DNA from: an uncultured Bacteroides sp.
GTDB lineage: Bacteria; Bacteroidota; Bacteroidia; Bacteroidales; Bacteroidaceae
Reading direction: 5' to 3'
Assembly: GCA_947574505.1 (NCBI GenBank)
Contig: CANPJW010000018.1
Location: 1-49,785, forward strand
DNA length: 49,785 nt
Made by a program: the position numbers and the translations under genes
Part shown: in pieces, positions 27,617-34,864 of the stretch
Numbering within the stretch: the first letter of the stretch is position 1
Layout of the letters: each line of letters begins with the position of its first letter
The notes under the pieces: generated by a model
The model's input: the letters and a program-made list of their open reading frames with translations, nothing else
Database searches by the model: none
Told to the model about the DNA's origin: nothing

Positions 27617-27667
27617 TTTGTCATTCTGAACAGATGTAAAAGATAACATAGTGTTCAGAATGACAAA
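27617..27667. terminator. Long hairpin between GH95 and HTCS genes
   Basis: TTTGTCATTCTGAACA (27617-27632) and TGTTCAGAATGACAAA (27652-27667) form a perfect 16-bp stem with a 19-nt loop. It lies 46 bp after the GH95 stop codon and before the HTCS promoter. It would end the GH95 transcript, although the T-run on that strand is broken (attatatata). A small mobile-repeat origin is possible but I see no second copy here. Confidence 0.65.
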
Positions 27668-27712
27668 ATAGATTGAAAAATGAGGGGGGATTTGTCTGAC
27701 TGTTTTTTGTTC

Positions 27713-30169
27713 TTATAAGGGGATTTTTTTCAGTTTTTCATTCTCAACCATTACTTTATATGTCTTTCCTTTAGTTGTCTTAAAGGTAAAAGTCAGGTTA
27801 CCATATCTCAGATTGCAGGGCTCACCGGCTTTGGACAGAATGACGGCTTCTTTTAATTTCCCATCCTGCCAGATAATGTCAATTTCAAAGTTACCTTTGG
27901 CACAAAGCCCTTTGACAGAACCTTCTTTCCATGCGTCTGGCAAGGCTGGGAGTAATTGGATGAATCCCATGTGACTTTGCAACAACATTTCTGTGATACC
28001 GGCAGTTCCGCCAAAGTTACCGTCAATCTGGAAAGGCGGATGGGTATCCCATAAGTTGTCCAAAGTCCCATTTTTTAGTAAGTTGCCAAATAGTTTGTAG
28101 GCGTGGTTGCCGTCTTGCAGACGTGCCCATTGATTCAGTTTCCATCCCATGCTCCAGCCGGTAGCTCCGTCACCGCGGTGTTCTAAAACAACTTTGGCGG
28201 CATTGGTTAATTCGGGAGTAGTAATTGGTGAAAGGGTGTGGCCCGGATGCAGTCCGAATAAATGGTTGACGTGACGATGCTCGTCTTTGGGATCGTCTAT
28301 GTCTGTTGACCATTCCATTAACTGACCATAACGTCCTATTTGATAGGGTACAAGATGTTTCAGTACATATTGCCATTGTTTACGGTCTTTGGAATCGACA
28401 CCCAGTGCTTTGCTGGCATCAATGGCGTTGAGCAATATTTCGCGGACTACAGCATGTACAAAAGTAGCTCCTTGGTCTACAGGTCCATGCTCGGGAGAAG
28501 TGGAAGGAGCAGCAGTGTAGGTCCCGTCCGGTTTATGCCATAAATAGTCTACAGCAAAGTTGGCACTGCTCTTGATAAGATCATAGCCTACTTCTTTCAG
28601 GAATTTTTTGTCTCGGGTGTAATCATAGTATTCCCAAATGTGAGTTGCCAGCCAGGGACCTGCCATCGGGTTAAAGTTCCAGGACATATTTTCATCGGTC
28701 AAAGGGGAGGTAAATCCGAAAATGTTTCCGGATATGGAGGCTGTCCATCCGCGTGCGCCGAAATAGGCTTGGGCTGTTTTTTCTCCCGGCTTTACCAAGG
28801 TACGGATGAAGTCTATCAAAGGCCATACACATTTGTTCAGATTGGTGGAGCAAGCAGGCCAGTAGTTCATCTGGATATTGATATTATTATGGTAATCTAC
28901 ATGCCATGGGCCATCTACCCCGTTGGCCCACATTCCTTGCAGGTTGGCCGGGAGATTGCCGGGGCGTGAACTGGCAATTAATAAGTATCGTCCGAACTGA
29001 TAATAGATTTCTTCCAGCCGGTAGTCCGGATTTCCTTTGCGATAGCGTGCCAGACGTTGATGGGTGGGAAGATCTGTAACGGCAGGATATTGCAAGGTCA
29101 TAGGAGCATGAGGGTTCAGTTGTAGTTTGACTCTGCCAAACAGTTGGGTATAGTCCGTTTTGTGTCGCTCGCATAATTCGTTGTAATTTTTGGCAGCGGC
29201 AGCGTCTAGCATGGCCAGGGTTGTTTGGTCCGGATCAGGACCGACATACGTCTTGGGGTCTTTGAAGTCTGGATTGAAGTTGAGTTTATAATCGGTATCT
29301 GCGGTCAGCAGAAAAATGACTTCATCCGCATTGCGGACAATGAATTTGCCATCAGTCGTGTTCAGGCTTCCTCCTTTGTTTATGGCTTGTATGCGGAGAG
29401 CAAATTTCATTTGGTTGTTTTTGAGGCGACCGGTATAGAGCAAACGATTGGGACCGTCTGTTTTGATATCACCTATGGCTTCAGGGTTGCTGCCATAGCT
29501 GAATATCAGGTTTTGCATGCCGGGACGGTCGGCTGTGAACTTCAGTACCATCACGCTGTCGGGGTAGGAAACGAAGTATTTACGCTCGTAGTTCACTTCA
29601 TCTTTGCGAAAACTGACTATTGCCATGGCCGAGTCAAGAGACAGGATGCGTTTATAATCGGTCATACCGATTTCACTTAAACCGGTTTCGATGTAAGCTT
29701 CTCCCAATGTAGTAAAGGAGCCGAAGCGAAAAGGTGTTTCACGGCTTGGCTCATAATCGGCCAGTCCGTTGAAATTTTTGCAGGTAAGTTCTTCTGCTTT
29801 TTTCTGGTTACCGTCTGTAAATGCTTGGCGGATTTCGGGTAACAGGTGTGCCGACTCTTTATTTACGTTCCAATAATAAGCTGCTCCCTTTTCTGTGTTC
29901 GGTCCTCCGCGCCATAGTGTCTTTTCGTTTAAAGTGATTCGTTCTGCCGCTATAGATCCCATAACATTGCCTCCCAAACTGCCGTTTCCTATGGGGAGTG
30001 AGTTGTTTTCCCATGCTTTGTCTGTTGCAGGAGAATACCAGGAAGCGCGTCCGTCCAAATTATTAGGGGTATCAAACCAGATGCTCAATCCTTTGGTGTA
30101 ATCTGTACTCTGTGCTTGTAAGGAAGCTGCGAATAAGCTTCCTAAAATGCATAGTTGAAGTTTCTTCAT
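27713..30169 (-). CDS. GH95 alpha-L-fucosidase
   Basis: 818 residues, the usual length of GH95 enzymes, which remove terminal alpha-1,2-linked (sometimes other) L-fucose by an inverting mechanism. Signal peptide with cleavage at LQAQ (17-20) and no lipobox, so periplasmic or secreted. The N-terminal beta-domain contains SLPIGNGSLGGNVMGS (57-72). The catalytic barrel has the Asn pair Asn429 and Asn431 (HNNINIQMNYW), the proposed acid Glu560 (STSPEHG) and Asp716 (IDGNFGG), corresponding to the key residues of the Bifidobacterium AfcA enzyme. All are intact. It belongs to the HTCS locus and pairs with the sulfatase for host-type glycans. Some GH95 members act on L-galactose, so fucose is likely rather than certain. 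Confidence 0.93.
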   Translation of the reverse strand: MKKLQLCILGSLFAASLQAQSTDYTKGLSIWFDTPNNLDGRASWYSPATDKAWENNSLPIGNGSLGGNVMGSIAAERITLNEKTLWRGGPNTEKGAAYYWNVNKESAHLLPEIRQAFTDGNQKKAEELTCKNFNGLADYEPSRETPFRFGSFTTLGEAYIETGLSEIGMTDYKRILSLDSAMAIVSFRKDEVNYERKYFVSYPDSVMVLKFTADRPGMQNLIFSYGSNPEAIGDIKTDGPNRLLYTGRLKNNQMKFALRIQAINKGGSLNTTDGKFIVRNADEVIFLLTADTDYKLNFNPDFKDPKTYVGPDPDQTTLAMLDAAAAKNYNELCERHKTDYTQLFGRVKLQLNPHAPMTLQYPAVTDLPTHQRLARYRKGNPDYRLEEIYYQFGRYLLIASSRPGNLPANLQGMWANGVDGPWHVDYHNNINIQMNYWPACSTNLNKCVWPLIDFIRTLVKPGEKTAQAYFGARGWTASISGNIFGFTSPLTDENMSWNFNPMAGPWLATHIWEYYDYTRDKKFLKEVGYDLIKSSANFAVDYLWHKPDGTYTAAPSTSPEHGPVDQGATFVHAVVREILLNAIDASKALGVDSKDRKQWQYVLKHLVPYQIGRYGQLMEWSTDIDDPKDEHRHVNHLFGLHPGHTLSPITTPELTNAAKVVLEHRGDGATGWSMGWKLNQWARLQDGNHAYKLFGNLLKNGTLDNLWDTHPPFQIDGNFGGTAGITEMLLQSHMGFIQLLPALPDAWKEGSVKGLCAKGNFEIDIIWQDGKLKEAVILSKAGEPCNLRYGNLTFTFKTTKGKTYKVMVENEKLKKIPL

Positions 30170-30200
30170 AAATTAATGATATTAGTTAAAGGTATTTCTA

Positions 30201-30208
30201 CAAAAATA
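30201..30208 (-). promoter_or_regulatory. -7 element of the GH95 gene
   Basis: TATTTTTG on the minus strand (30208-30201) matches TAnnTTTG. No TTG lies at the -33 position, in keeping with activator control. A single ACAAATAAA (minus strand 30227-30219) resembles the core of the susC operator, but the second half-site is missing. Confidence 0.45.
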
Positions 30209-30267
30209 CAATTAGATTTTTATTTGTGAGAAATGTAATGTTTGAAATTTAGGGTGATTTCCTGTTT

Positions 30268-31488
30268 TTATAGGTATATCAAGGTTGAAAGATAATTTTC
30301 ATCGAACATTTCATTGGCGATATCCCACAGATGTTCTGCTGTCAGCATTTCTATCCGTTTGAATACTTCTTCCGGACCTTCAAATTTACCATAGTGCAAG
30401 AACGTTTTTCCCATATCCAATGCATTGTTCTCAAAATTGTCTCCGGCAACTCCTATTTGTCCGATGATCTGTTTTTTTGCTGCACTCAGTTGTGAGGAAC
30501 TTAGTTTGCTGTCACGCAGTTTTTTCAATTCTTTATGAACTAGTCCGATGCAACGGTCTGCATCTTCCGGATCTGTTCCGAAATAGATGCAGAACACTCC
30601 TGTGTCTGTGTATGAGGTCAGATTGGCTTCTACGTTATAGACCAGCCCCCGGCGTTCGCGCAAGGAAACGTTCAGCCGGCTGTTCATACCGGGTCCTCCC
30701 AGCAGATTGTTCAGCAGGTAAAGTCCGGTTCGTTTTTCATTATATGCATTATATCCCCGGCTACCTATCATTACATGGGCTTGATGTGTTTCTTTATTCA
30801 GTGTCAATGTCTTAGGAATATAGAGAAAAGGTTCTGTCCGTTGGCGTTCGGTAATGGAAAAAGGGATGTCGGCTGTCACTTTCTCTATGGTGCGTATCAC
30901 TTTCTTAAAGTCTATATTGCCTTGAATGAAAAAGATCATATTGGTAGCTTTGTAAAAACGGGAAGTAAAATTCAAGGCGTGTCCACTTTTGAAACTACGC
31001 AATAAGTCCGGTTTGCCCAAAATATTCCTTCCCAAAGGATGATTGGGAAAAATCAATTCCTCGAAATCATCAAAAATCAGTTCTGACGGACTGTCTTCAT
31101 AACTTTGTATTTCATCAATAATCACTTCCACTTCTTTGTCAATCTCATGTTGTGGGAAGGTGCTGTGAAATACAATATCTGCCAGCAGTTCTGCTGCCCG
31201 TGAGAAGTGTTCTACCAGAAAAGCACTGTATATCACTGTTTCTTCCTTATTCGTATATGCATTTAAATCTCCGCCTACATTTTCCATGCGGTTCAGGATG
31301 TGCCATGCATGTCTTTTTTGTGTTCCTTTAAAGATAAGGTGTTCCACGAAATGGGCCATTCCCTGTTCCTGTTCGTTTTCATCACGGGTTCCGGCATCGA
31401 CGGCAAAGCCGCAATAGGCTACATTAGACTGATTGGGAGCGTGAATAATGCGCAGCCCGTTAGGCAAGGTGAAAGTATTGTATGACAT
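30268..31488 (-). CDS. M16 family zinc peptidase (insulinase/processing peptidase type)
   Basis: 406 residues from ATG 31488 (MSYNTFTLPNGLRI); an 11-residue longer frame has no support from the family. The inverted zinc motif HxxEH is present as HFVEH (46-50), with the downstream acidic stretch EVEVIIDEIQSYEDSP expected to supply the third ligand. The C-terminal M16 half (about 180-380) includes RGYNAYNEKRTG and GGPGMNSRLNVSLRERRGLVY, the latter a conserved Arg/Tyr substrate-binding region. No signal peptide, so cytoplasmic, like other short 'peptidase family M16' housekeeping proteins of Bacteroidetes. It ends 98 bp before the GH95 gene on the same strand and starts opposite the LOG-family gene. 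Confidence 0.92.
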   Translation of the reverse strand: MSYNTFTLPNGLRIIHAPNQSNVAYCGFAVDAGTRDENEQEQGMAHFVEHLIFKGTQKRHAWHILNRMENVGGDLNAYTNKEETVIYSAFLVEHFSRAAELLADIVFHSTFPQHEIDKEVEVIIDEIQSYEDSPSELIFDDFEELIFPNHPLGRNILGKPDLLRSFKSGHALNFTSRFYKATNMIFFIQGNIDFKKVIRTIEKVTADIPFSITERQRTEPFLYIPKTLTLNKETHQAHVMIGSRGYNAYNEKRTGLYLLNNLLGGPGMNSRLNVSLRERRGLVYNVEANLTSYTDTGVFCIYFGTDPEDADRCIGLVHKELKKLRDSKLSSSQLSAAKKQIIGQIGVAGDNFENNALDMGKTFLHYGKFEGPEEVFKRIEMLTAEHLWDIANEMFDENYLSTLIYL

Positions 31489-31518
31489 TGTTTTTTGCTT
31501 CAAATAAGTTTCGGTTGG

Positions 31519-31526
31519 CAAAAATA
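31519..31526 (-). promoter_or_regulatory. -7 element of the M16 peptidase gene
   Basis: TATTTTTG on the minus strand (31526-31519) matches TAnnTTTG and lies 30 bp before the ATG. A -33 box is not clear. Confidence 0.4.
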
Positions 31527-31589
31527 CAACAAAAGTTATTGCCGTTCTTCAAAAAATGCAGATATTTGTATTTACTAACAGAAAACAAG

Positions 31590-32126
31590 ATGATGGATAA
31601 AATTGCTATTTTCTGTTCCGCATCCGAGAATATAGAGCCTGTGTTTTTTGAAAAAGCACGTGAGTTGGGCGTTTGGATGGGACAAAACAAGAAGACGTTA
31701 GTGTATGGAGGTGCTAATATCGGATTGATGGAATGTATTGCCAAGGCAGCCAAAGACAACGGTTCGATGATAATGGGAGTTATTCCGACCAAGCTGGAAG
31801 AACGTGGACGAGCCAGCGATTTGGTGGATGTGACTTTCCGTACGGATAATTTGAGTGACCGTAAAGATGTGATGTTGAATGAATCGGATGTAGTGATAGC
31901 TTTGCCGGGAGGAGTGGGTACACTGGATGAGGTTTTTCATGTAATGGCGGCCGCTACGCTGGACTATCATCGTAAAAAAGTAATTTTTTATAATATAAAT
32001 GGCTTTTGGAATGGCATTATCGACTTTTTGGCCGGATTGGAGAGGCAGCATTTTGCCCATCATCCGTTGAACAGTTATTTTGCTGTTGCCAATGACTTGA
32101 GAGAACTAACCGAACTACTTAAATAA
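31590..32126 (+). CDS. LOG-family Rossmann protein (TIGR00730)
   Basis: 178 residues from ATG 31590; ATG 31593 is equivalent, and the longer frame to 31482 overlaps the divergent promoter. The two signatures of the family are intact: YGGANIGLM (39-47) and PGGVGTLDE (106-114). Proteins of this group hydrolyse nucleoside 5'-monophosphates at the N-glycosidic bond (cytokinin-activating phosphoribohydrolases in plants, AMP or similar in bacteria), and many were once called lysine decarboxylases in error. Cytoplasmic. It lies 17 bp ahead of the sugar-phosphate isomerase gene and is probably in one transcript with it. Confidence 0.9.
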   Translation: MMDKIAIFCSASENIEPVFFEKARELGVWMGQNKKTLVYGGANIGLMECIAKAAKDNGSMIMGVIPTKLEERGRASDLVDVTFRTDNLSDRKDVMLNESDVVIALPGGVGTLDEVFHVMAAATLDYHRKKVIFYNINGFWNGIIDFLAGLERQHFAHHPLNSYFAVANDLRELTELLK

Positions 32127-32143
32127 TATTCATGTAACCTATT

Positions 32144-32746
32144 ATGATGACATCTATACACGAATTGTTGCAGAAAGAGGCTCAGGCTGTTTTGAATATT
32201 CCTATAACTGATGCTTATGAGAAAGCAGTGGAATTGATAGTTGAGCAAATACACCGTAAAAAAGGAAAGCTGGTGACTACCGGTATGGGTAAGGCCGGAC
32301 AGATAGCTATGAATATAGCTACGACTTTTTGCTCTACAGGTATTCCGGCAGTGTTTTTACATCCCAGCGAAGCCCAACATGGGGATTTGGGAATTTTGCA
32401 GGAGAATGATTTGCTGCTTCTGATTTCTAATTCAGGAAAAACCCGTGAAATTGTGGAACTGACACAACTTGCACATAATTTGAACCCAAATTTGAAATAT
32501 ATTGTTATTACCGGAAATGCGGATAGTCCATTGGCCCGGGAGTCTGATATTTGTTTATGCACCGGGCATCCTGATGAAGTGTGTGCTTTGGGTATGACCC
32601 CCACAACTTCAACTACAGTTATGACCGTGATAGGTGATATTTTGGTAGTGGAAACCATGAAAAGGACCGGTTTTACCATCGAAGAGTATAGCAAACGCCA
32701 TCATGGAGGGTACTTAGGTGAGCGTTCACGCGAGTTAAGTAAGTAA
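32144..32746 (+). CDS. SIS-domain D-arabinose 5-phosphate isomerase, CBS-less
   Basis: 200 residues made of one SIS domain. The family blocks are all present: KLVTTGMGKAGQIAMNIATT, the ribbon LHPSEAQHGDLGIL, LISNSGKTREIVEL, and GMTPTTSTTVM, ending with SKRHHGGYLGERS. KdsD/KpsF enzymes make arabinose 5-phosphate from ribulose 5-phosphate for Kdo synthesis in lipid A. E. coli KdsD has an extra pair of CBS domains (about 330 residues), which are absent here; short SIS-only versions occur in Bacteroides. Cytoplasmic. It is the last gene before a very strong terminator. Confidence 0.88.
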   Translation: MMTSIHELLQKEAQAVLNIPITDAYEKAVELIVEQIHRKKGKLVTTGMGKAGQIAMNIATTFCSTGIPAVFLHPSEAQHGDLGILQENDLLLLISNSGKTREIVELTQLAHNLNPNLKYIVITGNADSPLARESDICLCTGHPDEVCALGMTPTTSTTVMTVIGDILVVETMKRTGFTIEEYSKRHHGGYLGERSRELSK

Positions 32747-32756
32747 AATAAAATAG

Positions 32757-32829
32757 AACCGGAACGCAAATGACACAAATAATGCAAATAGAATTTTATT
32801 AAAGGATTTGTGTCATTTGTGTTCCGGTT
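32757..32829. terminator. 24-bp hairpin terminator
   Basis: The arms at 32757-32780 and 32806-32829 are complementary over 24 bp with a single G-T pair (left arm starts AACCGGAACG, right arm ends GTTCCGGTT), with a 25-nt loop. It lies 10 bp after the isomerase gene and just before the PfkB kinase gene. A short T-run (tttt) follows. Confidence 0.85.
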
Positions 32830-32856
32830 TTATGTATATAAATCGTAAATATAAAA

Positions 32857-33777
32857 ATGAGAAAAGTAATAGGTATAGGTGAAACCATTCTGGATATTCT
32901 TTTTAAAGATAGCCAACCTACGGCAGCAGTTCCTGGTGGCTCGGTTTTCAATGGAATTATTTCATTGGGGCGTTTGGGAGTCAATGTAACTTTTATCAGT
33001 GAAACGGGAAATGACAAAGTGGGCGATATCATTCTGAAATTTATGCGAGAGAATGGAGTAAGCACAGATCATGTGAACGTGTTTCCTGAAGGAAAGTCAC
33101 CTGTGTCTTTAGCTTTTCTGAATGAACAGAATGATGCTGAATATCTTTTTTATAAAGATTATCCACGGTTGAGGCTGGATGTGACAATGCCTGAAATACA
33201 TCGGGATGACATTGTGATGATCGGCTCTTATTATGCTGTAACGCCTCAATTGCGTGATAAGGTGAAAGAACTGTTGGATAAAGCTCGTGAAAAAGGGGCT
33301 ATCATTTATTATGACGTGAATTTCCGCAGTACTCACAAGAACGAGGCGATAAAGCTGCTTCCTGTTATTCTTGAGAATTTTGAATATGCTGATATCATTC
33401 GCGGCTCCGTTGAGGATTTTGAGAATATGTTTGGTTTGACAGATGCGGATAAGGTTTATAAAAGTAAGATTGAATTTTATTGTCCGCATTTTATTTGCAC
33501 GCACGGTGGAAGAGGAATTCGCCTGTATACAAAGAATATAAAAAAGCATTATGAAGTGGATCCTTTGCAGACTGTCAGTACGGTGGGAGCCGGAGATAAT
33601 TTTAACGCCGGAGTAGTTTTCGGATTGCTAAAATATCGTATCCGCCGGGATGATTTGGATGAACTGTCGGAAGATGACTGGGACCATGTGATTCGTTGTG
33701 GAAAGGATTTCAGTGCCGATGTTTGTATGAGTTTGAATAATTCGATTTCAAAAGAGTTTGCTGCCGGTTACAGATAA
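32857..33777 (+). CDS. PfkB-family carbohydrate kinase
   Basis: 306 residues of the ribokinase/PfkB fold. The N-terminal substrate-lid region has PGGSVFNGIISLGRLG (26-41), and the C-terminal anion-hole and catalytic motif GAGDNFNAG is at 244-252 with base Asp247. It phosphorylates a sugar or related alcohol with ATP in the cytoplasm. Fructokinase and 2-keto-3-deoxygluconate kinase are the usual guesses for such genes in Bacteroides; nothing in the sequence decides. A KDG kinase would complete the uxuA pathway 16 kb upstream, but this is only a possibility. The GH18 gene follows after 39 bp. Confidence 0.88.
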   Translation: MRKVIGIGETILDILFKDSQPTAAVPGGSVFNGIISLGRLGVNVTFISETGNDKVGDIILKFMRENGVSTDHVNVFPEGKSPVSLAFLNEQNDAEYLFYKDYPRLRLDVTMPEIHRDDIVMIGSYYAVTPQLRDKVKELLDKAREKGAIIYYDVNFRSTHKNEAIKLLPVILENFEYADIIRGSVEDFENMFGLTDADKVYKSKIEFYCPHFICTHGGRGIRLYTKNIKKHYEVDPLQTVSTVGAGDNFNAGVVFGLLKYRIRRDDLDELSEDDWDHVIRCGKDFSADVCMSLNNSISKEFAAGYR

Positions 33778-33816
33778 ATCGGATAGCTCTCATTGTTTTA
33801 AACTCTTTTATTATGT

Positions 33817-34854
33817 ATGAGAACCTTTAAATTAATAGCAGGTCTTTCCTTTTTGCTGCTGGTGGTTGCCTGTCAGGACAAAAAGCGGTCTTCGCAGATT
33901 GAGGTAGCGGAGAATGAATCGAAATATGTGGTTTTGGCATATGTCACCTCATGGGGAGAAAGTACGCCTGATCCGGCATGTTTGACTCATATTAATTATG
34001 CGTTCGGGCATGTTACAGATAATTTCAAAGGAATACGTATAGATAATGAACCACGTTTGCAAATGGTAGTGGGGCTGCGTGAAAAAAAACCGTCTTTGAA
34101 AGTTTTACTGTCCGTAGGCGGGTGGGGAAGCAGTCGGTTTAGTGAGATGGCACAGACAGATAGTACACGTATGGCGTTTGCCGCAGATTGTAAACGGGTG
34201 ATAGACCAGTTTGATTTGGACGGAATTGATATAGATTGGGAATATCCCGGTATAGGAACTGCCGGTGTATCTTTTTCGCCGGAAGATACTGATAACTTTT
34301 CTTTGTTGATGAAGGATATACGCTATGCTATCGGTAAAGACAAACTGCTGACCATTGCTACACAGGCAGGTGCCAAATATTACAACTTAAAGGCTGTCGA
34401 ACCTTATGTGGATTATGTCAATATCATGACATACGATATGGAGGAATCTCCTAATCACCATTCGGCCTTGTACCGTTCGGAAATGACTGAGGAATGGTCT
34501 TGCGAGGATGCGGTTGCCGCCCATGTTGCCGCAGGTTTTCCTGTCGGACGCTTGGTATTGGGTATTCCGTTCTATGGGCATGGGACTAATGAAGCTCCAG
34601 AATTATTGGATTATCGTCATATTATCGCTTTGGATTCTTTACAGAGTTGTTGGGATAGTGCGGCACAAGTTCCTTATATGATAAATTCGCAAGGACATGT
34701 GGTCGTTAATTATGAGAATGCCCAGTCCATCGCATTCAAGTGCCAGTTCCTGCATCAGAAAGGGATGCTGGGGGCTATGTACTGGGACTATGATAGCGAT
34801 GATGAAAAGGGTACATTACGCCATGCTGTCTATCAAGGTGTAATGAATCCTTGA
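33817..34854 (+). CDS. GH18 chitinase-like lipoprotein
   Basis: 345 residues. The signal peptide ends with lipobox Cys19 (VVAC). The GH18 catalytic motif is complete: DGIDIDWE at 135-142 with proton donor Glu142 and the assisting Asp138 and Asp140. LSVGGWGSSRFSE (98-110) is the second family hallmark, and the C-terminal GAMYWDYDSDD carries the conserved Trp. Enzymes of this family act on beta-1,4-linked N-acetylglucosamine, either chitin or the chitobiose core of N-glycans (endo-beta-N-acetylglucosaminidase type). With no SusC/SusD partner next to it, the substrate is open. It is convergent with the M1 peptidase gene, with only 10 bp between stop codons. Confidence 0.92.
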   Translation: MRTFKLIAGLSFLLLVVACQDKKRSSQIEVAENESKYVVLAYVTSWGESTPDPACLTHINYAFGHVTDNFKGIRIDNEPRLQMVVGLREKKPSLKVLLSVGGWGSSRFSEMAQTDSTRMAFAADCKRVIDQFDLDGIDIDWEYPGIGTAGVSFSPEDTDNFSLLMKDIRYAIGKDKLLTIATQAGAKYYNLKAVEPYVDYVNIMTYDMEESPNHHSALYRSEMTEEWSCEDAVAAHVAAGFPVGRLVLGIPFYGHGTNEAPELLDYRHIIALDSLQSCWDSAAQVPYMINSQGHVVVNYENAQSIAFKCQFLHQKGMLGAMYWDYDSDDEKGTLRHAVYQGVMNP

Positions 34855-34864
34855 TTCTTTCAGT

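Noticed and set aside
30219..30227. Second HTCS operator in front of the GH95 gene
   Set aside because: Only a single 9-bp core, ACAAATAAA, is present; the partner copy 21 bp upstream is missing and the distance to the -7 element differs from susC.
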